Under the pieces are notes generated by a model. That model ran no database searches and had not been told where the DNA came from. It saw only the letters and a list, made by a program, of their open reading frames with translations. The translations under genes and the position numbers were made by a program. From Chryseobacterium turcicum (GTDB lineage: Bacteria; Bacteroidota; Bacteroidia; Flavobacteriales; Weeksellaceae): a stretch of DNA of 64,000 nucleotides. The DNA lies in the NCBI RefSeq assembly GCF_021010565.1, contig NZ_JAJNAY010000001.1:719001-783000 (forward strand), read 5' to 3'. This document shows positions 54,614 through 63,668 of the stretch, in pieces; within the stretch, counting starts at the first letter, position 1, and each line of letters starts with the position of its first letter.

Positions 54614-55855
54614 ATGAACAAAATTGCAGGACTGCTCGTGATTATTTCTTCAGTCATTTCAGCGCAGCAGCAAATGTCGCTTTTGGAGTGCGAAAATGCC
54701 TTTCAGCAAAACAATCTTCAACTTCTTGCCGAGCAATACAGCATCAACATGGCAGATGCAGATATCTTGCAGGCGAAAATCTGGGAACTTCCACAGATGA
54801 GTGGTTATATCAACGCTTACAATCCCCAAGACAAAAGGATTTTAGATGCTGGAAGAGCCAAAGGCTTCGAAGTAACCCAGCTTATTTATATGGGCGGCAA
54901 AAAGAAAAATGAAATCGCTTTTGCAAAATCTAATAAAGAGCTTGCACAGTTGCAGTTTTCCCAACTTTTGGTAGAGTTACGAACTCAGCTTCACACCAAT
55001 TACTACAATCTTTACTACGAAAATTTAAAGCTTGAAAATACCAACAAGCAATTGGGATATATGAATGACCTTCTGAAGGCGTATAAAGTACAGTCTGCAA
55101 AAGGAAATGTTTCGCTGAAAGATGAAGTGAGACTTCAAAGTATCGTTATTCAACTCAACAATGATAAAGTAGGCATCAATAAAAATCTTTTGGAATTTGA
55201 GCAAAATCTTAAAGTGCTTACCGGAATTACAGAAGATATCGAGCCTCAGATTTCTGACGAGGAGGCTAAACAGGTTTTGACGGCACAACCTTTCGGGGAT
55301 AATGAAGAACTGAAAAGAAAAGCGCTCGAAAACAACGCTGATTATTTATTCATTTTAAAACTGATTGATAATTCCAAATTGTATGCGCAGTGGCAACAAT
55401 CTTTAAATGTTCCTGATTTGAATGTCGGTGCAGAATACGACCAAGCTTCCGGAACTTTTAATAATGAAATTAACTTAAAAGTAGGAATTCCGATTCCATT
55501 ATGGAAGAGTAATAAAGGAAATGTAGAGAAAGCCAATTATGCAATTAAGCAGAATCAGAAAAACGCAGAATATCAAAAACTCAATTTAGAAACCAAAGTG
55601 CAGTCGGCTTTTCAAATCTGGAAAACCCAATATGACCAGTTGGCTGAAATAAAATCTACCGACTTAAACAATCTTGATTTGGTGTATGACGGTATCCTTA
55701 AAAATTTCAGAAATGGAAATGTCAGTCTGATTGAATTTACCGATTTTATGGAAAGCTATCGCCAAACTGCATTGCAGATTTATGATATGAAAAATGGTTT
55801 AATGGAATCTGCCATTCAGCTTAATCAATTAGTACAAACCAAAATCTTCTATTAA
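54614..55855 (+). CDS. TolC family outer-membrane efflux protein
   Basis: The outer-membrane channel of a tripartite efflux pump, 413 residues. A signal peptide covers about residues 1-17 (ISAQQ). Two long helical repeats typical of TolC/CzcC are visible (for example NIDKVGINKNLLEFEQNLKVLTGI-like and the terminal GNVSLIEFTDFMESYRQTALQIYDMKNGLMESAIQLNQL). First gene of the efflux operon; the adaptor follows after 7 bases. A CzcC-like role is inferred from the partner genes. Confidence 0.9.
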   Translation: MNKIAGLLVIISSVISAQQQMSLLECENAFQQNNLQLLAEQYSINMADADILQAKIWELPQMSGYINAYNPQDKRILDAGRAKGFEVTQLIYMGGKKKNEIAFAKSNKELAQLQFSQLLVELRTQLHTNYYNLYYENLKLENTNKQLGYMNDLLKAYKVQSAKGNVSLKDEVRLQSIVIQLNNDKVGINKNLLEFEQNLKVLTGITEDIEPQISDEEAKQVLTAQPFGDNEELKRKALENNADYLFILKLIDNSKLYAQWQQSLNVPDLNVGAEYDQASGTFNNEINLKVGIPIPLWKSNKGNVEKANYAIKQNQKNAEYQKLNLETKVQSAFQIWKTQYDQLAEIKSTDLNNLDLVYDGILKNFRNGNVSLIEFTDFMESYRQTALQIYDMKNGLMESAIQLNQLVQTKIFY

Positions 55856-55862
55856 CAATACA

Positions 55863-56945
55863 ATGAAAAAAATAATTATACCCTTGTTTTCGGCTTTGCT
55901 TTTATGGTCGTGTTCAAAACCTGAAGCTCCAAAAACTCCCGAACCAAAAGGTTTTGAGTTGAGCAACACCATGCTTGAATCAATTTCAACGGCGAAAGTT
56001 GAGAATAGAAATATAGAAGATTCTTACAGTTTTTACGGCAAAATTTCTGCTGACAGAAATTCCTACATCGATGTTTTTCCGTTAGTCGGAGGAAATGTAA
56101 TGAGTGTAAATGTAGAACTGGGAGATTATGTGAGAAAAGGTCAGGTTTTAGCAACGATTAGAAGTACCGAATTGGCAGAAGTACAAAAAGATGTAAGTGA
56201 TGCAAGAACAGATTTGCTGGTTGCCCAAAATAATCTACGTGTTGCCAAAGAAATGTATGAAGGAAAACTGAATACCGAAAGAGACGTTTTAGAGGCTAAA
56301 AGTCAGGTTCAGAAAGCACAAGACCAAATGCAGAGAGCTTCTGCAGTGAGTACAGTTTATAATGTTAAAAATGGGAATATTTATAGTGTTTTGGCGCCAA
56401 TTAGCGGGTATATAGTGCATAAAGATATTAATAAAGATATGCAGCTGAGAAGCGATCGAAGTGAAAATATTTTTGATGTTGCCAATACCACCAATGTTTG
56501 GGCAATTATGAATATTAATGAAGCGGATATTGATAAAATAAGTCTTGGAATGCCGGCTCAGGTTTCTACATTGTCTTATCCGGATAAAGTTTTTAACGGA
56601 AAAATTGATAAAATATTTAAAATTATCGACCCCGAAACCAATGCAATGCAAGCAAGAGTAGTGCTTGACAACTCCAATGGATTATTGATTCCTGATAGCA
56701 AGGCGACGATAAAAGTTTCGAAATCTGAAAACAAAATGGCTCTGTCTATTCCTTCAAAAGCGATGATTTTTGATGATGACAGAAGCTATGTAGTCGTTTT
56801 TAAATCGAGAACGGATGTGAAGATTAAAGAAATTCAGGTTTTAAAACAACTTGGAGAGGTAGCCTATATTTCTGAAGGTCTTAAAGAAGGTGAAAATGTA
56901 ATTACCAATAATCAGTTATTAATTTATCGCTCTCTAAAAAATTAA
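55863..56945 (+). CDS. RND efflux periplasmic adaptor (CzcB-like)
   Basis: A 360-residue membrane-fusion protein. A lipoprotein signal (LLLWSC, Cys17) anchors it in the membrane. A lipoyl/biotinyl-like half motif (GGNVMSVNVELGDYVRKGQVLATI), a coiled-coil hairpin (LAEVQKDVSDARTDLLVAQNNL onward) and the second half (YSVLAPISGYIVHKDI) are in the usual order, then a beta-barrel domain. No His-rich metal-binding N-terminus is present. It links the TolC-like channel and the RND pump. Confidence 0.92.
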   Translation: MKKIIIPLFSALLLWSCSKPEAPKTPEPKGFELSNTMLESISTAKVENRNIEDSYSFYGKISADRNSYIDVFPLVGGNVMSVNVELGDYVRKGQVLATIRSTELAEVQKDVSDARTDLLVAQNNLRVAKEMYEGKLNTERDVLEAKSQVQKAQDQMQRASAVSTVYNVKNGNIYSVLAPISGYIVHKDINKDMQLRSDRSENIFDVANTTNVWAIMNINEADIDKISLGMPAQVSTLSYPDKVFNGKIDKIFKIIDPETNAMQARVVLDNSNGLLIPDSKATIKVSKSENKMALSIPSKAMIFDDDRSYVVVFKSRTDVKIKEIQVLKQLGEVAYISEGLKEGENVITNNQLLIYRSLKN

Positions 56946-56952
56946 TTCATCT

Positions 56953-57073
56953 AAACCATTAAGATTTTTTGAAGCAGTAAGTCGATTAAGAATGACCGAT
57001 TACTTAACCTTTCAATTCAGACATCATGAGATGTTTCTTATTTACGCTTACAGTTTCATTTTCTTAATGGTTT
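56953..57073. repeat. dispersed AACCATTAAG intergenic element, copy 3
   Basis: AAACCATTAAGA at 56953-56964 and its exact complement TCTTAATGGTTT at 57062-57073 bound a 97-base interior between the adaptor and pump genes. The ends match copies 1 and 2; the interior is diverged. Confidence 0.6.
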
Positions 57074-57148
57074 TAAAATTATTTAGATACCATTAAACAT
57101 TAGTGATTAGGCTAAAACCTAAAAATCTAATATCTAACATCTATTCAC

Positions 57149-60100
57149 ATGAATAAATTCATAAAAAATATAATCTCATTTTCACTTAAAAATAAAGCAT
57201 TTACCTTTATTTGGGTAGCGATTTTGGCTGTTGCAGGATTTGTAAGTTTCAAAAACATGCCCATTGAGGCTTTTCCTGATGTTACCAATACCCAAATCGT
57301 AATTATTACCCAATGGGATGGTAGAAGTGCCGAAGAAGTGGAACGTTTTGTAACGACCCCTATTGAATTGGCAATGAGCCCGGTTCAGAAAAAAACAAGT
57401 GTGAGAAGCACCACCATGTTTGGGCTGTCTATTGTTAAAATTCTTTTCGATGACGGTGTAGATGATATGTTTGCTCGAAATATGGTCAACAATCAGCTTA
57501 GAAATATAAGCCTTCCCGAAGGAATTGACCCTGAAGTACAACCTCCTTACGGACCGACAGGTGAAATTTTCAGATATACTCTTGAAAGCAAGAAAAAAGA
57601 TTCTCGTGAGCTGTTGACCTTACAAAATTGGGTTATTGACAGAGCACTGCGTGGTGTTCCAGGCGTTGCAGACATCAATGTTTTTGGTGGACAGGATAAA
57701 GTTTTTGAACTGAGTATCGACCCGAGAGCATTAGATAAATACAATTTAACACCACTTCAGGTTTATGAAGCGGTGACAAAGAGTAATCTGAATGTAGGAG
57801 GTGATGTTATTGAAAAAAACGGACAAGCCTATGTGGTACGAGGAATTGGTTTGGTACAGTCGATAGAAGATATCGGCAATATTACGATTCATAATGACAA
57901 TGGAAATCCTATTTTGGTAAAATATGTTGCTGAAGTTCACGAAAGCTCACGACCGAGAGTAGGACAGGCAGGATTAAACAATCAGGATGATACCGTAGAA
58001 GGAATTGTCGTGATGAGGAAAGGTGAAAACCCACGTGAAGTTTTAGTAGGGGTGAAAGCTAAAATTAAAGAGCTTAACGAAAAAATACTTCCCAAAGATG
58101 TAAAAATGGTCACTTTCTACGACCGTGATAATCTGATGGATTTTACCACAGAAACCGTGATGCATAATTTATTGGAAGGAATCATCCTCGTTACGGTGAT
58201 TGTCTTAATTTTTATGGCAGATTGGCGAACGACCTTGATTGTGTCTATCATCATTCCTTTGTCATTGCTTTTTGCGTTTTTATGTTTAAAAATAGCGGGA
58301 ATGAGTGCCAATTTATTATCATTGGGAGCGGTAGATTTCGGGATTATCATTGATGGAGCCGTCGTCATGGTCGAAGGGATTTTTGTAATGCTCGACCATA
58401 AAGCCAAAAAATATGGTAATGAAAGATTCAATAAATTGGCAAAAGCCGGCTGGATAAAACAAACAGGAACGGGCTTAGGAAAAGCTATTTTCTTTTCAAA
58501 ATTAATTATCATCACTTCATTAATCCCGATTTTCTCATTCCAGAAAGTGGAAGGTAAAATGTTTTCACCTTTAGCATTTACCCTTGGCTTTGCATTGTTG
58601 GGTGCTTTAATTTTTACATTGACTTTAGTTCCGGTGTTAACGCATTTGCTTTTAAATAAAAATGTAAGAGAGAAAAACAATCCATTTGTGAATTTCTGGG
58701 ACAGAATTGTATTAAAAGGTTTCAGTTTTACATTTAAAAATAAGAGATTAAGTTTAATTATTTCTATTTCATTTGTAGCTGTAACTTTATTTTCAGGGAA
58801 ATTTTTAGGAACTGAATTTTTACCTCAATTAAATGAAGGCTCACTTTGGATAACCGCAGAAATGCCGATGAGCTCATCTTTAAAAGAATCTTTGAAAACT
58901 GCCGATATTTTAAAGAAAGATATTATGAGTGTTCCTGAAGTGACTGATGTTTTGGCTCAAACAGGGCGAAGTAACGATGGAACCGATCCCAACGGATTTG
59001 GATTTGTACAGTTTGCAGTTAATCTAAAACCAAAAGCCGAATGGAAACGCAAGATTAATTACGAACAACTAACAGAAGAAATAGACAAAAAACTCAGGAA
59101 TTATCAGGGAATAACATTTAATTATTCTCAACCGATTTCGGATAACGTAGCTGAAGCAGTTGCTGGTTTTAAAGCTGAGAATGGAATTAAAATTTATGGT
59201 GACAATCTTCAGACCTTAGATGAATTGGCAGATAAAGTTTTAAAATCAATAAAAGATGTGGATGGAGTAAGAGATGCCGGAATTATTAAAAATATCGGTC
59301 AGCCGGAAGTAAATGTCGTTTGGGACAGAAATAAAATGGCAGCTTATGGTGTAATGCCTGAAGATGCGCAAACTGTTTTGGAGATGGCTTTCGGTGGAAA
59401 AACAGCTTCAGAAATGTATGATGGAGAAAGAAAATTTCCGATTCGTTTAAGATATTCTCACGAATTCAGAAAAGATGAAAATGACATTGCCTCTCTGATG
59501 ATTCCTACGCAAGACGGAACGATGATTCCACTGAAAGAAATAGGAAATATTGAGAAAAATAATGGTGCTGCATTTATTTATCGTGATGATATCAAACGTT
59601 ATATTGGAATTAAATTTTCAATTCGTGACCGAGATTTAGGAGGAACGATTGCTGATGCCCAAAAAGAAGTGGCAAAAATAAATCTTCCTGAAGGCTATAA
59701 AGTAGGCTGGACCGGTCAGTTTGAAAACCAACAGCGAGCAACGGCACGTTTAACAGAAGTAGTACCGATTAGTATTTTGGGGATATTTTTCCTTTTGTTT
59801 ATTCTGTTTGGAAATATGAAAGACTCTCTTTTGGTTTTGGCGAATGTACCTTTTGCTCTAATTGGAGGAATTATCGCATTGCATGTCACCAAGATGAATT
59901 TCGGAATTTCTGCCGGAGTGGGAATGATTGCTTTACTGGGAATCTGCATCCAAAACGGAGTTATTTTAATTACAGAGTTCCATCAAAATATCAAAGATGG
60001 CCTCAAATTGGACGAAGCTGTTTTTAATGGAGTAAAATCTAGAACAAGACCGGTAATTATGACGGCTTTAATGGCATCGATTGGGCTATTACCTGCAGCT

Positions 60101-60250
60101 TTATCAACAGGAATTGGTTCTGAATCTCAAAAACCTTTAGCCATTGTCATTATCGGAGGATTAATTACAGCTACAATTCTTACTTTATTAATTTTCCCAA
60201 TTATTTTCTGGATTTTTAATAGAACGAAGAGAACAGAAGAAATTATTTAA
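57149..60250 (+). CDS. heavy-metal efflux RND transporter, CzcA type
   Basis: A 1033-residue inner-membrane proton/metal antiporter of the HME-RND family with twelve expected helices and two large periplasmic loops. In the fourth helix the motif DFGIIIDGAVVMVE places D396, D402 and E409 at the positions of the CzcA proton-relay residues. Cu/Ag pumps (CusA) have AIGAMVDAAIVMIE instead, so a divalent cation (Zn, Co, Cd or Ni) is the more likely substrate. It lies 203 bases after the adaptor, separated by a repeat element, and ends at a bidirectional terminator. Confidence 0.93.
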   Translation: MNKFIKNIISFSLKNKAFTFIWVAILAVAGFVSFKNMPIEAFPDVTNTQIVIITQWDGRSAEEVERFVTTPIELAMSPVQKKTSVRSTTMFGLSIVKILFDDGVDDMFARNMVNNQLRNISLPEGIDPEVQPPYGPTGEIFRYTLESKKKDSRELLTLQNWVIDRALRGVPGVADINVFGGQDKVFELSIDPRALDKYNLTPLQVYEAVTKSNLNVGGDVIEKNGQAYVVRGIGLVQSIEDIGNITIHNDNGNPILVKYVAEVHESSRPRVGQAGLNNQDDTVEGIVVMRKGENPREVLVGVKAKIKELNEKILPKDVKMVTFYDRDNLMDFTTETVMHNLLEGIILVTVIVLIFMADWRTTLIVSIIIPLSLLFAFLCLKIAGMSANLLSLGAVDFGIIIDGAVVMVEGIFVMLDHKAKKYGNERFNKLAKAGWIKQTGTGLGKAIFFSKLIIITSLIPIFSFQKVEGKMFSPLAFTLGFALLGALIFTLTLVPVLTHLLLNKNVREKNNPFVNFWDRIVLKGFSFTFKNKRLSLIISISFVAVTLFSGKFLGTEFLPQLNEGSLWITAEMPMSSSLKESLKTADILKKDIMSVPEVTDVLAQTGRSNDGTDPNGFGFVQFAVNLKPKAEWKRKINYEQLTEEIDKKLRNYQGITFNYSQPISDNVAEAVAGFKAENGIKIYGDNLQTLDELADKVLKSIKDVDGVRDAGIIKNIGQPEVNVVWDRNKMAAYGVMPEDAQTVLEMAFGGKTASEMYDGERKFPIRLRYSHEFRKDENDIASLMIPTQDGTMIPLKEIGNIEKNNGAAFIYRDDIKRYIGIKFSIRDRDLGGTIADAQKEVAKINLPEGYKVGWTGQFENQQRATARLTEVVPISILGIFFLLFILFGNMKDSLLVLANVPFALIGGIIALHVTKMNFGISAGVGMIALLGICIQNGVILITEFHQNIKDGLKLDEAVFNGVKSRTRPVIMTALMASIGLLPAALSTGIGSESQKPLAIVIIGGLITATILTLLIFPIIFWIFNRTKRTEEII

Positions 60251-60280
60251 AATTATCTTTCATTTACATTATATAGTTTG

Positions 60281-60310
60281 AAGCGCTGAAAAATTAATTT
60301 TTCAGCGCTT
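60281..60310. terminator. bidirectional terminator between the efflux pump and DUF4394 genes
   Basis: A perfect 30-base palindrome: AAGCGCTGAAAAATT followed by AATTTTTCAGCGCTT. Confidence 0.88.
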
Positions 60311-60342
60311 CTTTAATATTAAAATGATGTTAAATATATATT

Positions 60343-61845
60343 CTAGAAACCAAGTCCTATTGTAAATCCTCTTACCGAATTAGGATAATTGGCAAGTGGC
60401 GTGGTAGAACCGTTGGTTGTATTTACAGTGTATATTTTTGTAGTTCCAGCTGTAGTAGCCACCAAATAAGCCTTTTGGCTTGTACTTCCTATATCGAAAC
60501 CATTTGCACCATCGATATTGATACCTAAAGATCCCAGCTCCATCAAAGTTCCATTGTTAGGCGGATTTTGTAAATATAATTTGTCGGTAGTATAATCAAT
60601 CACAAAAAGTGAAGTTGTAGTGGCACCCGCAAAATTGTTGGTATATGCCGCTGCGCCTAAAGTAGGTGTCCCTGGATTAATTACGCCGTCTGTTGCTGTG
60701 ATTCCTCCGGTTATAGGGTCTAGTCTTAAATTTTGTCCGGTATTGCTTACTACTCTTATTTTATCCACAGTAGGATTAAAATCAAAACCAAATTCTGTAC
60801 CTGCCAATAGCGTAGGGAATTGCGACCCCACTGGAGTTGCGGCACCGTTTCCTAAATTAATGGTATAAATTCTACTTGAACTTCCTAATGCGTAAAGCTG
60901 CCCATTTAAAGGTCTGAAGTCTATTCCTAAAATATTTTCTCCAGATTGAAGCCCTGTGATTGCTTTTGTTACAGGTTGTGGATTATTAGGGTTAAATATT
61001 TGTAATGAATTGGTGTTGTCCACTGCATAAGCAACAGGATTGGTAGGAATGGCTAAATCTATAATTTTTTGTGAAAGATTTCCAAGGTTTGTTGCTTTTC
61101 CGTTGGTTAAATTTATAGTGTATAAACTGTTTTGGGTACCCGTTGTAGCTGCCATTACTGCTAAAGTATTATCAGGATTGATGTCAAATGCTGCTTGTCC
61201 TGTAAAAGTTATCCCCAAACTTCCTACTTCTGCCAAAGTACCATTATTAGGCGGGTCTTGTTTAAATAATTTTCCTGAAGTAGCATCAAGATCGTATAAA
61301 GTGGTAGATGTTGCTCCCGAAACACTGTTGGTGTACGCAATTCCCATAATAGAAGAAGTGGTGGCAATATTGGTGTCAACGGCTGCAATAGCACCTGTTT
61401 CAGGATGTAAACGAAGATTTTGCCCTGTATTGGTCACTAATCTGATTCTGTCTACAGTGGGATTAAAATCAATAGATGCAACGGTTCCGGAAATTAAAGG
61501 TGAAAAAGCGGTTGTGCTTAGCGCTCTGGTAGAAGCAGTAGAAGTATTAATGATATAAAATTTGCTTGCGTTAGATACAGCATATAATTCTCCGGTTACC
61601 GGTCTAAAATCTAAACTTAGTAGTTTTTCTCCCGTCGATAATCCTGTTATTGGCTTTATATTAGTGAATGAAGAAGAATTATTAGTATTAAAAGATACGA
61701 GTTGATTATTTTCTGTTAAAGCAAATACCATGAGATTGGGAGCTGGGATTGGTACTTCGGGTGTTATGTTAACATCTTCATTATCACATGATAATATCGA
61801 GACAAGGGCAAATGTAGCCATGCAGAAGTTTAATAGTTTTTTCAT
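60343..61845 (-). CDS. DUF4394 domain lipoprotein, duplicated domain
   Basis: A 500-residue lipoprotein (signal ending VSILSC, Cys20). It contains two tandem DUF4394 units of about 225 residues, each with the block FRPVxGxLYA, DFNPTVDRIRLVTNTGQNLRL (or DKIRVVSNTGQNLRLDP), and PPNNGTLxELGSLGI. The repeats suggest a beta-propeller-like fold at the cell surface or periplasm. Function is unknown. It is convergent with the efflux pump and divergent from tuf. Confidence 0.9.
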   Translation of the reverse strand: MKKLLNFCMATFALVSILSCDNEDVNITPEVPIPAPNLMVFALTENNQLVSFNTNNSSSFTNIKPITGLSTGEKLLSLDFRPVTGELYAVSNASKFYIINTSTASTRALSTTAFSPLISGTVASIDFNPTVDRIRLVTNTGQNLRLHPETGAIAAVDTNIATTSSIMGIAYTNSVSGATSTTLYDLDATSGKLFKQDPPNNGTLAEVGSLGITFTGQAAFDINPDNTLAVMAATTGTQNSLYTINLTNGKATNLGNLSQKIIDLAIPTNPVAYAVDNTNSLQIFNPNNPQPVTKAITGLQSGENILGIDFRPLNGQLYALGSSSRIYTINLGNGAATPVGSQFPTLLAGTEFGFDFNPTVDKIRVVSNTGQNLRLDPITGGITATDGVINPGTPTLGAAAYTNNFAGATTTSLFVIDYTTDKLYLQNPPNNGTLMELGSLGINIDGANGFDIGSTSQKAYLVATTAGTTKIYTVNTTNGSTTPLANYPNSVRGFTIGLGF

Positions 61846-61938
61846 AATAATTTATTTTAAATGATTTCTGATATCATTTACGAAAGAAAATTAACTGCGG
61901 ATTTTTACAAACACTTTTTTTTAATCCATTTTTTTGTT

Positions 61939-61946
61939 TAAATTTG
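61939..61946 (+). promoter_or_regulatory. distal -7 box upstream of tuf
   Basis: TAAATTTG, 148 bases before the tuf ATG; a possible second promoter. Confidence 0.4.
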
Positions 61947-62021
61947 CAACTCTGTTTTACAGAAATAGATGAGGTTTGCTAGTTTGTGGGTTTAATTATA
62001 AAATTTTTTGGATAAAAAGAT

Positions 62022-62049
62022 TTTGGTATATAAAAATTCATTATATTTG
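62022..62049 (+). promoter_or_regulatory. proximal promoter of tuf
   Basis: TTTG at 62022-62025 and TATATTTG at 62042-62049, with 16 bases between, 44 bases before the ATG. Confidence 0.65.
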
Positions 62050-62093
62050 CACACCGAAAATTTGGATAAACAATAAAATAAATAATTTAAATC

Positions 62094-63308
62094 ATGGCAA
62101 AGGAAACGTTTAATCGTAACAAACCACACTTGAACATTGGTACTATTGGTCACGTTGACCATGGTAAAACTACACTTACTGCAGCTATTTCTGCTGTATT
62201 AGCGAGCAAAGGTCTTGCTGAGAAGAAAGATTTCTCTGCTATTGACTCTGCTCCTGAAGAGAAAGAAAGAGGTATTACTATTAATACTGCTCACATTGAA
62301 TACGAAACTGAAAAAAGACATTACGCTCACGTTGACTGTCCAGGTCACGCGGATTACGTAAAGAACATGGTAACGGGTGCTGCTCAGATGGATGGTGCTA
62401 TCGTTGTATGTGCTGCTACAGATGGACCAATGCCTCAAACTAGAGAGCATATCCTTCTTTGTCGTCAGGTAAACGTACCTAGAATCGTTGTTTTCATGAA
62501 CAAAGTTGACATGGTAGACGATGCTGAATTGTTAGAGCTTGTTGAAATGGAATTAAGAGACTTATTGTCTACTTACGAATTCGACGGAGATAACTCTCCA
62601 GTAATTCAAGGTTCTGCATTAGGTGCTCTTACAGCTGCTACTGCTGAAGGAGGTGCTAAGACAGATGACCAATGGTTCAAATCTGTTGAGCAATTGATGG
62701 ATGCTGTTGACGAATGGATCGAGCAACCACCAAGAGATACTGATAAGCCATTCTTGATGCCAATCGAAGACGTATTCTCTATTACAGGTAGAGGTACTGT
62801 TGCAACTGGTAGAATCGAAGCTGGTATTATCAACACAGGAGATCCTGTAGATATCATCGGTATGGGTGAAGAAAAATTAACTTCTACTATTACAGGAGTT
62901 GAGATGTTCAGAAAAATCCTTGATAGAGGTGAAGCTGGAGATAACGTAGGTTTATTGTTGAGAGGTATTGAAAAAACTGACATCAAGAGAGGTATGGTTA
63001 TCGCTAAGAAAGACTCTGTGAAGCCTCACAAGAAATTCAAAGCTTCTGTTTATATCCTTTCTAAAGAAGAAGGTGGACGTCACACTCCATTCCACAACAA
63101 ATACCGTCCTCAGTTCTATGTAAGAACTACAGACGTTACGGGTGAAATCTTCTTACCAGAAGGTGTAGAAATGGTAATGCCTGGTGATAACTTAGAGATC
63201 ACTGTAGAATTGTTACAGCCAATCGCTCTTAACGTAGGTCTTAGATTTGCGATCAGAGAAGGAGGTAGAACAGTTGGTTCAGGTCAGGTTACTGAAATCT
63301 TAGACTAA
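62094..63308 (+). CDS. tuf: elongation factor Tu
   Basis: A GTPase that delivers aminoacyl-tRNA to the ribosome, 404 residues. G1 GHVDHGKT (about 19-26), G3 [10 protein letters not shown]4 NKVD and G5 GSALGAL are all present. It is about nine residues longer than E. coli EF-Tu because of an insertion around [14 protein letters not shown]. It is followed by a hairpin, tRNA-Trp, secE and nusG, the classic arrangement. Confidence 0.98.
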   Translation: MAKETFNRNKPHLNIGTIGHVDHGKTTLTAAISAVLASKGLAEKKDFSAIDSAPEEKERGITINTAHIEYETEKRHYAHVDCPGHADYVKNMVTGAAQMDGAIVVCAATDGPMPQTREHILLCRQVNVPRIVVFMNKVDMVDDAELLELVEMELRDLLSTYEFDGDNSPVIQGSALGALTAATAEGGAKTDDQWFKSVEQLMDAVDEWIEQPPRDTDKPFLMPIEDVFSITGRGTVATGRIEAGIINTGDPVDIIGMGEEKLTSTITGVEMFRKILDRGEAGDNVGLLLRGIEKTDIKRGMVIAKKDSVKPHKKFKASVYILSKEEGGRHTPFHNKYRPQFYVRTTDVTGEIFLPEGVEMVMPGDNLEITVELLQPIALNVGLRFAIREGGRTVGSGQVTEILD

Positions 63309-63324
63309 TCATCTTAAAATAATT

Positions 63325-63354
63325 AAAGTTCCGTAAGGAAACTTACGGAACTTT
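63325..63354 (+). terminator. hairpin between tuf and tRNA-Trp
   Basis: A perfect 13-bp stem (AAAGTTCCGTAAG paired with CTTACGGAACTTT) with a GAAA tetraloop and a short T-run, 6 bases before the tRNA. Terminator or processing structure. Confidence 0.75.
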
Positions 63355-63360
63355 TAATCT

Positions 63361-63431
63361 ACGGGCATCGTCCAATGGTAGGATACCGGTCTCCAACACC
63401 GTTGATCAGGGTTCGAATCCTTGTGCCCGTG
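63361..63431 (+). tRNA. tRNA-Trp (anticodon CCA)
   Basis: 71 bases. Acceptor ACGGGCA pairs with TGCCCGT; anticodon loop CTCCAAC; discriminator G as expected for Trp. The anticodon stem has one terminal mismatch. Confidence 0.94.
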
Positions 63432-63443
63432 CAAATATAAATT

Positions 63444-63650
63444 ATGAGTTCATTTATCGATTTTTTAAAAGGTTCTTATAACGAATTCAGACATAAAGTT
63501 GAATGGCCAAAATGGTCAGACTTACAGTCTTCTACAATCGTAGTTACTGTTGCTACTGTCATTTTAGCATTATTTACTTTTGGTGTTGATGAATTGTTTT
63601 CAAAATCAATCAGCAATATCTTAGGGATACTAATTAACAGCTTCAACTAA
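63444..63650 (+). CDS. secE: preprotein translocase subunit SecE
   Basis: A 68-residue inner-membrane protein with a single C-terminal helix (about residues 31-58) preceded by the SecE signature EFRHKVEWPKWSDLQSSTIVV. Part of the SecYEG channel. It starts 12 bases after tRNA-Trp, as in many Bacteroidetes. Confidence 0.95.
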   Translation: MSSFIDFLKGSYNEFRHKVEWPKWSDLQSSTIVVTVATVILALFTFGVDELFSKSISNILGILINSFN

Positions 63651-63668
63651 TAAAAACTATTTTCCATA

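Noticed and set aside
60620..61558. Two open frames antisense to the DUF4394 gene
   Set aside because: They mirror the repetitive Thr/Asn/Gly-rich coding strand; no start context or family resemblance.
51792..62093. att site pair flanking the metal-efflux module
   Set aside because: I looked for a repeat of the tRNA-Thr 3' end before tuf and found none; no integrase gene belongs to the module.
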